From: Chloroflexota bacterium
Lineage (GTDB): Bacteria > Chloroflexota > UBA11872
DNA length: 60,639 bases
NCBI GenBank assembly: GCA_028873795.1
Contig: JAPPNP010000051.1
Location: 1 to 60,639, forward strand
Direction of reading: 5' to 3'
Part shown: positions 25,810 through 36,009 of the stretch, piece by piece
Layout of the letters: the number at the start of each line of letters is the position of its first letter
Position numbering within the stretch: the first letter of the stretch is position 1
Notes under the pieces: generated by a model
The model's database searches: none
What the model saw: only the letters and a program-made list of their open reading frames with translations
What the model was told of the DNA's origin: nothing
Made by a program: the position numbers and the translations under genes

Positions 25810-26961
25810 TCAGGCCGACGCCGGCGACGGCACAACCTGACCACGCCGCGGCATCCAGGGCAGCACTGCCAGCACCACGAGCTGCGCCAGCGCCATGCCG
25901 CCGAAGGCTACGTTCAGCCCCGCGGCGTCGCCGATGATGCCGGTCACGTAGTTCCCCACCGCGCCGGCGCCGAACGACAATCCGAGGACCACGCCGCTGG
26001 CGGCCCCCATGCGTCCGGGCAGCAGCCGCTGCACCATCACAACCGTGGGCGTGAAGCCGGCGCCCAGGGCCGCCCCCATCACGGCGCCCAGGGGGATGTG
26101 CCACGGGCCGAATGGAAAGAGGCCAAAGCCCAGCATGGCCGGAATCATCACCAGTGATGAGAAGCCGAGAATCCGGCGCACGCCGAATCGGTCGGTGGAC
26201 ACGCCGCCAGCGAAGGCGCCGACCGCATGGCCGATCAGATACCCCGATAGCACGATGCCCGCGCGAATCGGATCGGGCCGATCCGGCGATACGAAGACCG
26301 GGATGAATGTCGCCAGCGCGGCGTAGGCCCAGCCGCGTACCACGGCCACCAGCAGCAGTCCCACAAGCGCCGCCGAGACGCCGGCGAAGATTCGCCGCCC
26401 GGCGTTCTCGGTGACACTCGGCCTTGGCGGAACCGGAAAGTTGCGCAGCGACCAGGCCATGAAGAGCGACACGAGCAGCACGGGCGCGAGCACCACGGGC
26501 ATCCAGTCGGTGCCCCCGACTTCGAGCACCCCGCCCAGGACCAGGGGCGCGACGGCGAACGCGGCGTGTCCGCCCAGAAAGAACAAGGCGACGTTTGTGC
26601 CGGTATTGCGGCCCTGGGCCTCATTTGCGATCGCCGCGCCCTGCGGGTGAAACGCGGCGACGCCAACAGCGGCCACCACCAGGTAGACCACCAGCAGGGG
26701 ATAGCTCGGCGCGGACGCGGCCACTGCCACCCACACGGCGATCCAGGCCGGGCTCACCGAGGCGAGCCAGCGCCGTCCCATACGGTCGCCGATGTAGCCG
26801 AAGAGCGGCTGAATCACCGAGGTCGTGATGGCCCAGGCAAGCGCCGCCAGACCGATCATGCCGTAGGACATATCCAGCCGCACCGCCAGGATGGGGTAGA
26901 GCATGCTCGGCCCCAGCGCGGCGAAGTCCGAGGCGAAATGCCCCAGCGCGACGGTGATCAC
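25810..26961 (-). CDS. MFS transporter, fosmidomycin-resistance (Fsr)-like
   Basis: A 383-residue 12-TM protein. It begins HFASDFAALGPSMLYPIL, has GYIGDRMGRRWL in loop 2-3, AAFHPQGAAIA in TM4-5 and FFLGGHAAFAVAPLVLG, all hallmarks of the Fsr-like MFS branch. In Escherichia coli Fsr exports fosmidomycin; most homologues have unknown substrates. It is divergently placed from PPDK with 146 bases between. Drug export is a family inference only. Confidence 0.83.
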   Translation of the reverse strand: MITVALGHFASDFAALGPSMLYPILAVRLDMSYGMIGLAALAWAITTSVIQPLFGYIGDRMGRRWLASVSPAWIAVWVAVAASAPSYPLLVVYLVVAAVGVAAFHPQGAAIANEAQGRNTGTNVALFFLGGHAAFAVAPLVLGGVLEVGGTDWMPVVLAPVLLVSLFMAWSLRNFPVPPRPSVTENAGRRIFAGVSAALVGLLLVAVVRGWAYAALATFIPVFVSPDRPDPIRAGIVLSGYLIGHAVGAFAGGVSTDRFGVRRILGFSSLVMIPAMLGFGLFPFGPWHIPLGAVMGAALGAGFTPTVVMVQRLLPGRMGAASGVVLGLSFGAGAVGNYVTGIIGDAAGLNVAFGGMALAQLVVLAVLPWMPRRGQVVPSPASA

Positions 26962-27107
26962 GGCCTGCCGGCCGGCAAGAATTCGCGAGGCGGTTCGACC
27001 CTCGAGGCGTCGGCGCTACAGCCGGGACGGCCCCGTGACGGTGGTACATTCGCAGGCCAAGCGTACGCACCGCCGGCGCACCCTGCATGCCACCCCCAGC
27101 CGCCGTC

Positions 27108-29759
27108 ATGACCAAGTGGGTCTACCCCTTCCGCGAGGGCGGCGAGTCCATGCGCAATCTGCTCGGGGGCAAAGGCGCCGGCTCGGCCGAAATGACCAAG
27201 GCCGGCATGCCGGTGCCGCCGGGACTCACCATCACCACGGCCGCTTGCCTGGAGTACTACGCCAACGGCAAGGAGCTGCCCGAGGGCCTTGACGCCCAGG
27301 TCGACGTGGCGCTGGCCGAGGTCGAATCGGCCGTCGGACGGCGCTTCGGCGATCCCGAAAACCCGCTGCTGGTGTCGGTGCGATCCGGGGCGCGCGTCTC
27401 CATGCCCGGCATGATGGACACGGTGCTCAATCTTGGCCTGAACGCGGCCACCCTCGAGGGCCTGATCGCCGCCACCGGCGACGCGCGCTTCGGCTGGGAC
27501 GCCTACCGCCGGTTCATCCAGGGCTTCGGCTCGATCGTGCTGGGCGTGGAAAGCCATGCATTCGAGGACCGCATCGACGCCCACAAATCCCGCCTCGGCG
27601 TGGATCAGGACACCGAGCTCGGCGCGTCGGACTGGCAGGCAGTGGCCGACGACTTTCGCCAGATCATCCGCGACGCCACCAACGCCGAGTTTCCCGACGA
27701 CCCCCGCCGGCAGCTCGATCACGCCATCCGCGCGGTGTTCGACTCCTGGTTCGGGCGTCGCGCCGTGGACTATCGCCGCGTGCACGGATTGCCGGACGAC
27801 TGGGGCACGGCGGTCAACGTCCAGACCATGGTCTTCGGCAACATGGGCGAAACGTCCGGCACGGGCGTGGCCTTTACGCGCAACCCCAACACCGGCGAGC
27901 GCGAGCTATTCGGCGAGTACCTGCTGAACGCCCAGGGCGAAGATGTCGTGGCCGGCGTGCGCACGCCGACGCCGATCGCCACGCTCGAAACCTCGATGCC
28001 CGAGGTCTTTACTCAATTCGAGACTTACGCCACGCGGCTGGAGCAGCACTACCGCGAGATGCAGGACCTCGAGTTCACCATCGAGTCCGGCAAGCTCTAC
28101 ATGCTGCAAACGCGCGCGGGCAAGCGCAGCCCGGCGGCGGCCGTGAAGATCGCCGTTGACCTGGTGCGCGAGGGCGTCATCGATACGACCACCGCCGTGC
28201 AGCGGGTGGAACCGGAGCAGGTGGGCGCGGTGCTGCACCCGCGCGTCGATCCGGCGCACTGGGACCATCCCATCGCCACCGGGCTCAACGCGTCGCCGGG
28301 CGCGGCGCACGGCCAGGTGGTGTTCACGGCGGACGAGGCGGCGGAGTTGGCCGGTGCCGACAATCCCGTAATCCTGGTGCGGCCCGAGACTTCACCGGAC
28401 GACTTTCACGGCATGGCGGTCTCGGCGGCCATTCTCACGGCGCGCGGCGGCGCGACCAGCCACGCGGCCATCGTGGCCCGCCAGTTGGGCATTCCGGCCG
28501 TCGTGGGCTGCGCCGACCTTGTGCTCGATCTCGAAGCCGGGCAGTTCACGGCCCATGGCGTCACGGTGAAAGCCGGCGACGTGATTACCGTCGACGGCAC
28601 GGACGGCGAGGTGCTCAACGGCGCGCTCCCGCTCATCCCCGGCTCGATGACGCCCGAGCTGGAAGTGCTGCTGGGCTGGGCCGACGAGATCCGGCGGCTG
28701 AGCACCTGGGGCAACGCCGACACGCCCGAAGAGGCGGAGCTGGCCCGCGAGCACGGCGCCGAGGGCATTGGGCTGTGCCGCACCGAGCACATGTTCCGCG
28801 AGGGCGACCGCCTGCCCATCGTGCAGGAGATGATCCTGGCCGAGACCGTCGAGGAGCGGCAGAAAGCCCTGGATCGTCTGCTGCCGATTCAGCGGGAGGA
28901 CTTCGTCGGGATTCTGCGCGCCATGGACGGCTTTCCGGTCGTGATTCGGCTGCTCGACCCGCCGCTGCACGAGTTCCTGCCGGACCACGAGCCGCTCGCG
29001 GCCGAGTTGGCAGCCCTGACCGCTGCCGGCTCCAATCCGGAGCGCCGGGCGCATCTCGAACGCATGCTGCGCCGGGTGGAAGAGATCCAGGAAGTCAACC
29101 CCATGCTCGGCCTGCGGGGCTGCCGCCTGGGTATCCAGCAGCCCGAGGTCTACGAGATGCAGGTGCGCGCGATCATCGAAGCGGCGCTGGAGTTGAGCGC
29201 CGCGGGCCTGCAGCCGCGGCCCAAGATCATGATTCCGCTGATAAGCCACGTGAACGAGCTGCGGAAGGTGGAGGGGCGGCTGCACGCGGTCGCGGACGAG
29301 GTGGTGCGCGCCAAGGGCTCCGAGGTGTCCTACGAGTTCGGCACGATGATCGAGGTGCCGCGCGCCTGCTTGACGGCCGGGGCGCTCGCCGAGGTGGCGG
29401 ACTTCTTCAGCTTCGGCACCAACGACCTCACGCAGACGACCTACGGCATCTCGCGCGACGACGCGGAGGGCAAGTTCCTCATTGATTATGTCGAGTCGGA
29501 GATCCTGCCCTCGAATCCGTTCCAGGTCATGGACCCCGACGGCGTCGGCGCTCTGGTGCGCTTTGCGGTCGAGCAAGGGCGGGCAGCCGATCCCGACATC
29601 GAAATGGGCATCTGCGGCGAGCACGGCGGCGACCCGGACTCCATCGGGATCTGCGAGCAGCTCGGCCTGGACTACGTCAGCGCCTCGCCGTTCCGCATCC
29701 CCGTCTCGCGCATGGCCGCCGCCCACGCCAGGCTGGCTGAGATCGAGCGGGATCGCTAG
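27108..29759 (+). CDS. ppdK: Pyruvate, phosphate dikinase
   Basis: The 883-residue enzyme interconverts pyruvate/ATP/Pi with PEP/AMP/PPi. The ATP-grasp N-domain starts KWVYPFREGG and contains NLLGGKGAGSAEM. The swivelling His domain carries the catalytic H452 in GGATSHAAIVAR. The C-terminal PEP barrel has FGTNDLTQTTYG and catalytic C836 in GICGEHGGDP. All key residues are present. ATG 27108 matches the family start; ATG 27087 would add seven residues. PPDK can run in gluconeogenesis or in PPi-dependent glycolysis. The gene is monocistronic, followed by a HicAB module. Confidence 0.93.
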   Translation: MTKWVYPFREGGESMRNLLGGKGAGSAEMTKAGMPVPPGLTITTAACLEYYANGKELPEGLDAQVDVALAEVESAVGRRFGDPENPLLVSVRSGARVSMPGMMDTVLNLGLNAATLEGLIAATGDARFGWDAYRRFIQGFGSIVLGVESHAFEDRIDAHKSRLGVDQDTELGASDWQAVADDFRQIIRDATNAEFPDDPRRQLDHAIRAVFDSWFGRRAVDYRRVHGLPDDWGTAVNVQTMVFGNMGETSGTGVAFTRNPNTGERELFGEYLLNAQGEDVVAGVRTPTPIATLETSMPEVFTQFETYATRLEQHYREMQDLEFTIESGKLYMLQTRAGKRSPAAAVKIAVDLVREGVIDTTTAVQRVEPEQVGAVLHPRVDPAHWDHPIATGLNASPGAAHGQVVFTADEAAELAGADNPVILVRPETSPDDFHGMAVSAAILTARGGATSHAAIVARQLGIPAVVGCADLVLDLEAGQFTAHGVTVKAGDVITVDGTDGEVLNGALPLIPGSMTPELEVLLGWADEIRRLSTWGNADTPEEAELAREHGAEGIGLCRTEHMFREGDRLPIVQEMILAETVEERQKALDRLLPIQREDFVGILRAMDGFPVVIRLLDPPLHEFLPDHEPLAAELAALTAAGSNPERRAHLERMLRRVEEIQEVNPMLGLRGCRLGIQQPEVYEMQVRAIIEAALELSAAGLQPRPKIMIPLISHVNELRKVEGRLHAVADEVVRAKGSEVSYEFGTMIEVPRACLTAGALAEVADFFSFGTNDLTQTTYGISRDDAEGKFLIDYVESEILPSNPFQVMDPDGVGALVRFAVEQGRAADPDIEMGICGEHGGDPDSIGICEQLGLDYVSASPFRIPVSRMAAAHARLAEIERDR

Positions 29760-29918
29760 CTTCGACGGCCTGCAGGGTCCCAGACACCATTGGCGCGCGA
29801 TTGAGTCCAACTTCTGGCGCCTGGAGCAGAAAACTTCCGGGCCTGATCTTCGATGTCGCGAGAAGCTGACATGGTGACCCGGAGAGTCAATTCCGACGAG
29901 GCTCAGGGTGCCTAATCC

Positions 29919-30119
29919 ATGCCGAAGGTGCGTGACGCGATTCGGATGGTGGAGCGCGACGGCTGGCTCCATGTGGCCACGCGGGGGAGCCACCGGCAGT
30001 TCCGCCACCCGGTCAAGCCGGGCAAGGTTACGATTCCCGGCAAGCCGAGCGACGACGTGGGGCAGAAGGTCTGGGCCAGTATCATGAAACAGGCGGGCAT
30101 CGCGAGAGAACGTCGATGA
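29919..30119 (+). CDS. hicA: HicA-type mRNA interferase toxin
   Basis: A 66-residue double-stranded RNA-binding-fold toxin with the catalytic His25 in TRGSHRQF, and GKVTIPGKPSDDVG, typical of HicA. It cleaves mRNA independently of the ribosome unless bound by HicB. It overlaps hicB by ATGA at 30116-30119. Toxin-first order is the usual one for hicAB. It lies in the gap between ppdK and dnaG, so it may be a recent insertion. Confidence 0.88.
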   Translation: MPKVRDAIRMVERDGWLHVATRGSHRQFRHPVKPGKVTIPGKPSDDVGQKVWASIMKQAGIARERR

Positions 30120-30460
30120 AGCTCACGTACGCTGTCGTATTCGAGCAGACGCCCAACAACTACGCCGCCTACGTGCCGGACGTCCCGGGCTGCGTCAGCA
30201 CCGGTGAATCGTGGGACGAGATGCTCGCGATGATCCGCGAGGCGCTGGTATTTCACATCGAGGCGATCCTGGAGGATGGGGAGCTGCTCCCCGAGCCGAA
30301 GATGTCCATCGACCAGGCCATCGCGAACCACAGCGAACCCATCGCCGAGGATGTGCTCGACTCCTACCGGGAGTTCGGCGAGCCCGCCCCCACGATCTCG
30401 ACCCGGTTCGAGCTGGTTGAGATTGAGGTTGCTGCCCCGCAAGTTGTTCAGGCGGGCTGA
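30116..30460 (+). CDS. hicB: HicB-type antitoxin
   Basis: A 114-residue protein. The first ~60 residues form the partial RNase-H-like HicB fold (YAVVFEQTPNNYAAYVPDVPG, CVSTGESWDEMLAMIREAL). The C-terminal ~50 residues show neither a clear ribbon-helix-helix nor a helix-turn-helix, so autoregulation by this protein is uncertain. It is translationally coupled to hicA. It neutralises the toxin by direct binding. Confidence 0.87.
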   Translation: MKLTYAVVFEQTPNNYAAYVPDVPGCVSTGESWDEMLAMIREALVFHIEAILEDGELLPEPKMSIDQAIANHSEPIAEDVLDSYREFGEPAPTISTRFELVEIEVAAPQVVQAG

Positions 30461-30536
30461 CGGACGCCCGGCGTCGAGCGTCGAGGCGGCCAGGGACTAG
30501 AATCTACGCAGCCTGAGACGCGCGTGAGGAGGCCGC

Positions 30537-32360
30537 GTGGCCTCGCCTGTTGAGGACATTAAATCCCGGCTGAATGCCGCCGAGGTCATTGGCCGCGACG
30601 TGCGTCTGCAGCGGGCGGGGCGGTACCTCAAGGGGCTGTGCCCGTTCCACCAAGAGAAGACGCCGTCGTTCTTCGTTTTTGGCGAGCGCGGCACGTTTCG
30701 ATGCTTTGGGTGCGGCGAGGGCGGCGATCTCTTCACCTACGTCATGCGGCGGGACGGCAGCAGCTTTCCCGACGCGCTGCGGCTGCTGGCCGGCGAGGCC
30801 GGGGTGGAGCTGCGGGCGCAGGAGCGCGATCCCGAGGCCGACCGGCAGCGGCGCCTCACGCGATCCGCGCTCGAAGAGGCAGCCAACCTCATGCACCGGT
30901 TGCTGCGCGAGGCGCCCGAGGCTACCGGCACGCGCGACTACCTGGATGAGCGCGGGGTGTCCGAGGAGATGCTCACCGCGTTTCGGCTGGGTTATGCGCC
31001 CGCGCGCGGCTCGCCGGTCACCAAACACCTGCGCCAGCTCGACACCGATCCGGAGGCGCTGAGCGCGACGGGCCTCGTCCGCGACGACGACGGGCCTCCG
31101 CGCGATTACTTCTTCAACCGCCTGATCTTCCCCATCAGCGAGCGGCGCGGGGCCGTGATCGGGTTCGGCGCGCGCGCGCTGGGCGACGCGACGCCGAAGT
31201 ACCTGAACTCGCGGGAGAGTGACACGTTCCGCAAGGGCCAGCATCTCTACGCGTTCAACCTGGCGGCGGACGCCATCCGGCGCGAGCGCGCGGCGGTGCT
31301 GGTCGAGGGCTACATGGACGCGATTGCGGCCCACCAGTTCGGCTTCAAGAACACCGTGGCGTCGATGGGCACGGCGCTGACGGCCGAGCAGGGACGCCTA
31401 CTTGCCGGCTCGGGCGCGCAGCGAATCATCCTGGCGTTGGACGCCGACACCGCCGGCGCCGCCGCCACGCGCCGCGGCGTTGACGTGCTGCGAGAGGCCG
31501 GCCGGGACGAGGACGATCCCGTGCTGGACATTCGCGGCTTGATCCGGCACGAGACGCGGCTCTCGATCGACATCGCGGTAGTCGAGTTGCCGGCGGGCGA
31601 GGACCCGGACTCGGTGATTCGCGCCGATCGGGCCCGCTGGCGCGCGCTGCTGGACGACGCGGTGCCGCTGGCGGACTACTACTTTCGCTGGGCGCTCGAA
31701 GAGCATGATGTGTCGTCGATCGTCGGGCGGCGTCGGGCCGTCGCCGACCTGACGCCGGTCATCACGGAGATCACCGATCCGGCCGTGCGCGCGCACTATT
31801 ACGAGCGCCTGTCGCACGTCTCCGGCGTAACAGTTGATGAGCTGCGCCGCGCGGCGCCGCAGCGTCAGCGACGCATGGGGACCGCTCCGGCGACGAGCAC
31901 GCAGCCCATCGACCGGGTCGAGGAAGGGCTGCTGGAGCTTGTGCTCCAGGCACCGCCCGAGGCATCCGGCGTCGTGACCCGCCTGGACGCATCAAAGGTG
32001 TCCGATCCGTCGCTGCGCTACGTCATCGAAGCCCTGGCGAAAAACGCCGGCGATCCCGCCAGCGAATCCTGGGAGTCGGTGCTCGACGGTCTTGACGAAC
32101 AGTCGCGCGAGCAGGTCGAGGCCGTGCACACCCGCATCGCCGGCCTGCCGGCACTCGAGGGGGACGCCTTCCGCAGCGCGCTGGAGGTTACGCTGCTGCG
32201 GCTGCGCGAGCGACGCATCCTGGAGGAGCTGCGCGAAGTTGCCGCCATGGATGACGGCGACGCAGCGGCCGCGCGCTCACGGGAGCTTGGCGCGCAGAAG
32301 CGAAGCGTCGAAATGGCGATGCGGGAACTGTCCGTGCTGACCCACGGACCGACGGCTTAG
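30537..32360 (+). CDS. dnaG: DNA primase
   Basis: A 607-residue primase making RNA primers at the replication fork. The CHC2 zinc site is C35, H38, C56, C59 (LCPFH and CFGCG). The N-domain core continues to a Toprim domain with VLVEGYMDA (~255-263) and ALDADTAG (~300). A C-terminal helicase-binding region follows. GTG 30537 gives the standard N-terminus. An rpoD gene, its common neighbour, is not next to it. It converges with trxA. Confidence 0.95.
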   Translation: MASPVEDIKSRLNAAEVIGRDVRLQRAGRYLKGLCPFHQEKTPSFFVFGERGTFRCFGCGEGGDLFTYVMRRDGSSFPDALRLLAGEAGVELRAQERDPEADRQRRLTRSALEEAANLMHRLLREAPEATGTRDYLDERGVSEEMLTAFRLGYAPARGSPVTKHLRQLDTDPEALSATGLVRDDDGPPRDYFFNRLIFPISERRGAVIGFGARALGDATPKYLNSRESDTFRKGQHLYAFNLAADAIRRERAAVLVEGYMDAIAAHQFGFKNTVASMGTALTAEQGRLLAGSGAQRIILALDADTAGAAATRRGVDVLREAGRDEDDPVLDIRGLIRHETRLSIDIAVVELPAGEDPDSVIRADRARWRALLDDAVPLADYYFRWALEEHDVSSIVGRRRAVADLTPVITEITDPAVRAHYYERLSHVSGVTVDELRRAAPQRQRRMGTAPATSTQPIDRVEEGLLELVLQAPPEASGVVTRLDASKVSDPSLRYVIEALAKNAGDPASESWESVLDGLDEQSREQVEAVHTRIAGLPALEGDAFRSALEVTLLRLRERRILEELREVAAMDDGDAAAARSRELGAQKRSVEMAMRELSVLTHGPTA

Positions 32361-32375
32361 CGCCGTCCGCAGCTG

Positions 32376-32705
32376 CTACGCGGCGAGCGCCTGGTCGATC
32401 TGGCTCTTGATGTCCGCCTTGGGGCGGAAACCGACGATGCGGCCCACTTCGGCGCCACCGTTGAAGATGATCAGCGTGGGAATGCCGCGAATGCCGAGTT
32501 CCATGGGCGTGTCGGGATTCTCGTCCACGTCCATCTTGGCGAACGTCACCTGGCCGTCGTAGTCCTGCGCCAGTTCCTCGACCACCGGCGCCACCATCTT
32601 GCACGGCCCGCACCACTCCGCCCAGAAGTCCACCAGGACGGGCGTGTCGGCGTCGAGCACCGTCGATTGAAATTCAGCATCCGTCACCGCAACGGGAGCC
32701 GCCAT
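32376..32705 (-). CDS. trxA: Thioredoxin
   Basis: A 109-residue thioredoxin with the WCGPC active site (31-35), VDFWAEWC lead strand, cis-Pro in RGIPTLIIF and a GF-R-K C-terminal region. It keeps cytoplasmic protein disulfides reduced. It converges with dnaG (15 bases between stops) and diverges from mobA. A thioredoxin-reductase-like flavoprotein with CxxC is at 39710. Confidence 0.94.
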   Translation of the reverse strand: MAAPVAVTDAEFQSTVLDADTPVLVDFWAEWCGPCKMVAPVVEELAQDYDGQVTFAKMDVDENPDTPMELGIRGIPTLIIFNGGAEVGRIVGFRPKADIKSQIDQALAA

Positions 32706-32772
32706 GTGATCCTGTCACCCTTCGCCTGCGCCACGATATAGCGCGCTTGAGACTAGGAACGGCAGCCTAGCC

Positions 32773-33408
32773 ATGTCAACGAACGATGGCGCGCCCGCAG
32801 CCGCGGCGGCATCGGCCGTGGTGCTTGCCGGAGGCGCCAGCCGCCGCATGGGACGCGACAAGCGGATGTTGCCTTGGGGAACGGACGCCGACGGACGCCC
32901 CCGCACGCTGCTGCAATCGGTCGTCGATACCCTCGCCGCTGTTGCCGACGACGTGATGGTGGTGGCGAACGACCAGCCCGGCGTCGCGCGCGCCCGCGTG
33001 GAACCGGACGCGATTCCCGGTTCGGGCAGCCTGGGCGGCATCCTGTCGGGCATCGAAGCGGCGCGGCATGAGCGGGTGTTCGTGGCGGCGGCCGACATGC
33101 CGTTTCTGAACGTGGCGCTGATGCGCGATCTCTTGGGTCGTCTCGAAGGTCACGACGCCGTGGTGCCGATCGTCGGCGGCCGGCCCGAGCCGCTGCACGC
33201 CGTTTACGGCCCTGCGGTCGCGATCGCGGCCCGGCGGCAGATTGGGCGCGGGCAACTCAAGATTGCGCTGGCCTTCGAAGGTCTCGACGTCGTGCGGGTG
33301 CCGGAGGCGGAGCTGCGGGCGTTGGATCCCGACCTGCTCTCGTTTCGCAACGTCAACACGCCGGAGGACTATGCGGGGGCTCGGAGGGATGCCGGAGCGA
33401 AGGGTTAG
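32773..33408 (+). CDS. mobA: Molybdenum cofactor guanylyltransferase
   Basis: A 211-residue nucleotidyltransferase. The GTP-binding signature LAGGASRRMGRDK (18-30) and AADMPF (~112) are intact, and HAVYGP with FRNVNTPEDY near the C-terminus are typical of MobA. It attaches GMP to molybdopterin to give the guanine dinucleotide cofactor. No other moa or moe genes are in the window. Its presence implies at least one molybdoenzyme in the cell. Confidence 0.9.
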   Translation: MSTNDGAPAAAAASAVVLAGGASRRMGRDKRMLPWGTDADGRPRTLLQSVVDTLAAVADDVMVVANDQPGVARARVEPDAIPGSGSLGGILSGIEAARHERVFVAAADMPFLNVALMRDLLGRLEGHDAVVPIVGGRPEPLHAVYGPAVAIAARRQIGRGQLKIALAFEGLDVVRVPEAELRALDPDLLSFRNVNTPEDYAGARRDAGAKG

Positions 33409-33501
33409 CCACAAGTCGCTGGCCCGGGGTGCTTACGGCTCGGCAGTCGACTGAATTCCCAGGCTGCACGCAGCCTGGGCCACCGGGCCAGGAAAGATGG
33501 C

Positions 33502-36009
33502 CTAGTGCGCGATCCCCAATTGGTGCATGCGGCGGTGGATGGCGTCGCGGGCGGCTTGCAGTGGGCGCTCTAGGTAGGCGGTGTGGTCCGGCTCGCCGTG
33601 GTGGTGGGTGACCGAGTCGTCGGTTGGCTCACTGCCGGCGCGGCGGCGGACGTAGCTGAGGTTGCCCTCGATCATGGTGAGCATGTATTCGGCGGTGGCG
33701 TCGTTCCACATGCGCCAATCGCCGCCGGTCGAGACGTACACCGGCGACGTGTGGGCGAAGCGCTGCCGCTTCCAGCCGTCGAGGTAGTAGGGCGCGTCGT
33801 AGTAGTCCGCTCCGCCGGTGCGGGCCGCGAACCACGTGTGCCCGTCCGCGCGTAGCCGCTCGCTCAGCTCCAGCCGCCGGGCGCCGCCGGACGCCTGGGT
33901 TTCGGCCACGACCCGGCCTTCCTGCACGATCTGCAGGTTGTGGATCGGCAGACTGCCCTCGGCCCACGCCTCGACGTGCACCGTGCCGCCGTTGCTGGGC
34001 AGATGCACCGTGTCGCCGATGGCGTGGCCCTCCACGCTGAGCCCGATGAGCGGACCGCTGGACATGAAGGTGCGCCCGGCGCTCATCTGCGCGCGCCAGG
34101 CGTCGTAGGTGAAGGGCATGTCTTCGGCAAGCTGGACGTAGGTGCGGTAGATGCCCACCGGCGTATCGGTGGCCATCTTGTCGGTGCCACCGACCAGCGG
34201 CAGGCGGTAGCCCGCGTTGAGATATCGGTAGTACTCATCGTGGTCGAACGGCACTTGCCGGCACATTTCCACGGCGTCGGCCAGGCCGAGGGCGATCAGC
34301 GCCACCGGATCGCCGTTAGGCCAGGGGAAGTGCGGCAGCACCACGGTCCCGCCCTGCTCGCGGCAGGCCTCGGCCCAGTGGGACATGGTGGTCTGCAGCG
34401 GGCCGCCCAGCTCGGCCTCGCCGGGACCGTCGCTGCACCAGGGCATGATCGGCTCGGTGTGGCCGAGCAGCGTGAGATGCCCCAGGAAGTGCTGCCGGTT
34501 CTCCTGGCCGAACGAAACGATGGTCTTGCCGTCGTCGGACACCTGGGGCCGCCCGGTAAAGTCATCGGTGTTGCTGAAGTAGTGGCCCCACTGCGACTGG
34601 AGCACGTTGGCGACGTTGAGATCCTCGCCCGCAGACTCGAGCACCGCGCCGTTGCCGGCCAGGAAGTGCACGTGCGTGTCACCGCTGTACCAACCCTGGG
34701 CGTTCATGTCGGTCCAGCGGCCGATGCGCAGCTCCAGCTCGCGCTGTCCCGGCTTGATCTCGACTTCCGTCCGCAACGGCTCGTATTCGAAGCCGCGCGC
34801 GACGTCCACGATCACGCGCCCGCGCGGCAACCAGCCCTGGCAGGCGCCGTCGACGTAGGCATAGGTGACCTGGTCCATGCGCACGTCGCCGAAAGCGTCG
34901 CGGCCCCAAGTGGAGAAGCCAGAAAACAGGTGCGGATGGTGGCCGTAAGGCTGGTAGGGCACGCCTTCCGGCGAGCGGAAGTGAATGCGGCACGGCACCG
35001 GCCGACCGGTGTCGGCGTCGAGCACGCGCGTGTGCACCCAGTTGCGGCCGGTTTCCGGCAGGCTAAGCCGGAGCCGCGGCGAGGCTTGCAACGCGCCCTG
35101 GGCCTGCAGATCACCGAAGCGCGCCGTGCCGAGCACCTCATCGCCCTGCGTCACGCTGACAGCGGCTGAGGGCGCGGCGCTGATTTCCGTATACGCGGGA
35201 CTCGACGTGAGGTTGTCCGGCTCGCCCCAGCCCTTGTCGACGGCGTCCACGAACGCCTCGGGGTCCTGCGGCAGCGGCTGGGCATAGGTTGCCGAGCCGC
35301 GCGTGACCTGCACGTCGAGATCGAATGGCTTCCCGGCGTCCTCGGGGCGGGTCAGCTCGATCCGCACGGGACGGCGCGCCGCGCGCTCCAGCGGGTCTTC
35401 GTCGACGAAGCCGGCCGAAATGCCACCCAGCACCCACGGAAGCGGACCGCCGCTGATCTCGATGCTTGCGACCGCGTGCTCGGGATGCGGGTTGCGCCAC
35501 GACCAGAGGAAGAATGACCGCACCCGTCCCGCGGCCACCTCGGTGATCCGCCGCTGCTGCTCGTCGTACGGCCCCTCGTAGCGGGGCTGCATCCCGTCCT
35601 CACCGTTCGGCGTGGCCAGATACGGCTGGCCGGGCCGCAGCAGGTAACGGCGCGAAATCCAGCCGATCTCGAACCGGTCGCGCAGAGGAACTTCCGCCCG
35701 CTCGCCGTTCTCGAACACGAACCTGTAGCGACCCACCTCGCCGCCGGGCGCTCCGCCGTGGGCGATGGCCGTGTCGAGCAGCGCGTGCGCAAACGTGAGC
35801 GAGTGGACGGCGCGTCCCACCGGCAGCGTCTGTGGCTCCGGGTGTCCGCCGGGACCAAATTGCGCAATGGTGCCGTGCGCCGGGTCGCCGACGTCGAATG
35901 CCAGCCCGCGAAAGTCCTGCGCACCGAGCAAATCGGGCGTTTCGGGTCCGGCCACCTCGGCGGAGACATTGCAGAGGTCAGTGATGGGAACGGGTTCGTA
36001 GGGATTCAC
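33502..36009 (-). CDS. CehA/McbA-family metallohydrolase
   Basis: An ~835-residue protein. The N-terminal half is beta-rich and carries no recognisable catalytic motif. From about residue 440 the PHP-like CehA/McbA hydrolase domain appears: GDTHVHF metal ligands, VLPHFPWPNGD and GGTDKMATDTPVG, then a beta-sandwich tail. Characterised relatives hydrolyse carbaryl, but most members have unknown substrates. GTG 36009 was chosen, with GGGG upstream; a longer frame to 36063 adds 18 residues unlike the family. The gene is divergent from the CocE-like hydrolase. Confidence 0.75.
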   Translation of the reverse strand: MNPYEPVPITDLCNVSAEVAGPETPDLLGAQDFRGLAFDVGDPAHGTIAQFGPGGHPEPQTLPVGRAVHSLTFAHALLDTAIAHGGAPGGEVGRYRFVFENGERAEVPLRDRFEIGWISRRYLLRPGQPYLATPNGEDGMQPRYEGPYDEQQRRITEVAAGRVRSFFLWSWRNPHPEHAVASIEISGGPLPWVLGGISAGFVDEDPLERAARRPVRIELTRPEDAGKPFDLDVQVTRGSATYAQPLPQDPEAFVDAVDKGWGEPDNLTSSPAYTEISAAPSAAVSVTQGDEVLGTARFGDLQAQGALQASPRLRLSLPETGRNWVHTRVLDADTGRPVPCRIHFRSPEGVPYQPYGHHPHLFSGFSTWGRDAFGDVRMDQVTYAYVDGACQGWLPRGRVIVDVARGFEYEPLRTEVEIKPGQRELELRIGRWTDMNAQGWYSGDTHVHFLAGNGAVLESAGEDLNVANVLQSQWGHYFSNTDDFTGRPQVSDDGKTIVSFGQENRQHFLGHLTLLGHTEPIMPWCSDGPGEAELGGPLQTTMSHWAEACREQGGTVVLPHFPWPNGDPVALIALGLADAVEMCRQVPFDHDEYYRYLNAGYRLPLVGGTDKMATDTPVGIYRTYVQLAEDMPFTYDAWRAQMSAGRTFMSSGPLIGLSVEGHAIGDTVHLPSNGGTVHVEAWAEGSLPIHNLQIVQEGRVVAETQASGGARRLELSERLRADGHTWFAARTGGADYYDAPYYLDGWKRQRFAHTSPVYVSTGGDWRMWNDATAEYMLTMIEGNLSYVRRRAGSEPTDDSVTHHHGEPDHTAYLERPLQAARDAIHRRMHQLGIAH

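Noticed and set aside
28392-30008. A ~540-residue reverse-strand frame
   Set aside because: It lies antisense to ppdK; codon bias of the forward gene in GC-rich DNA leaves the opposite frame open. No recognisable motif.
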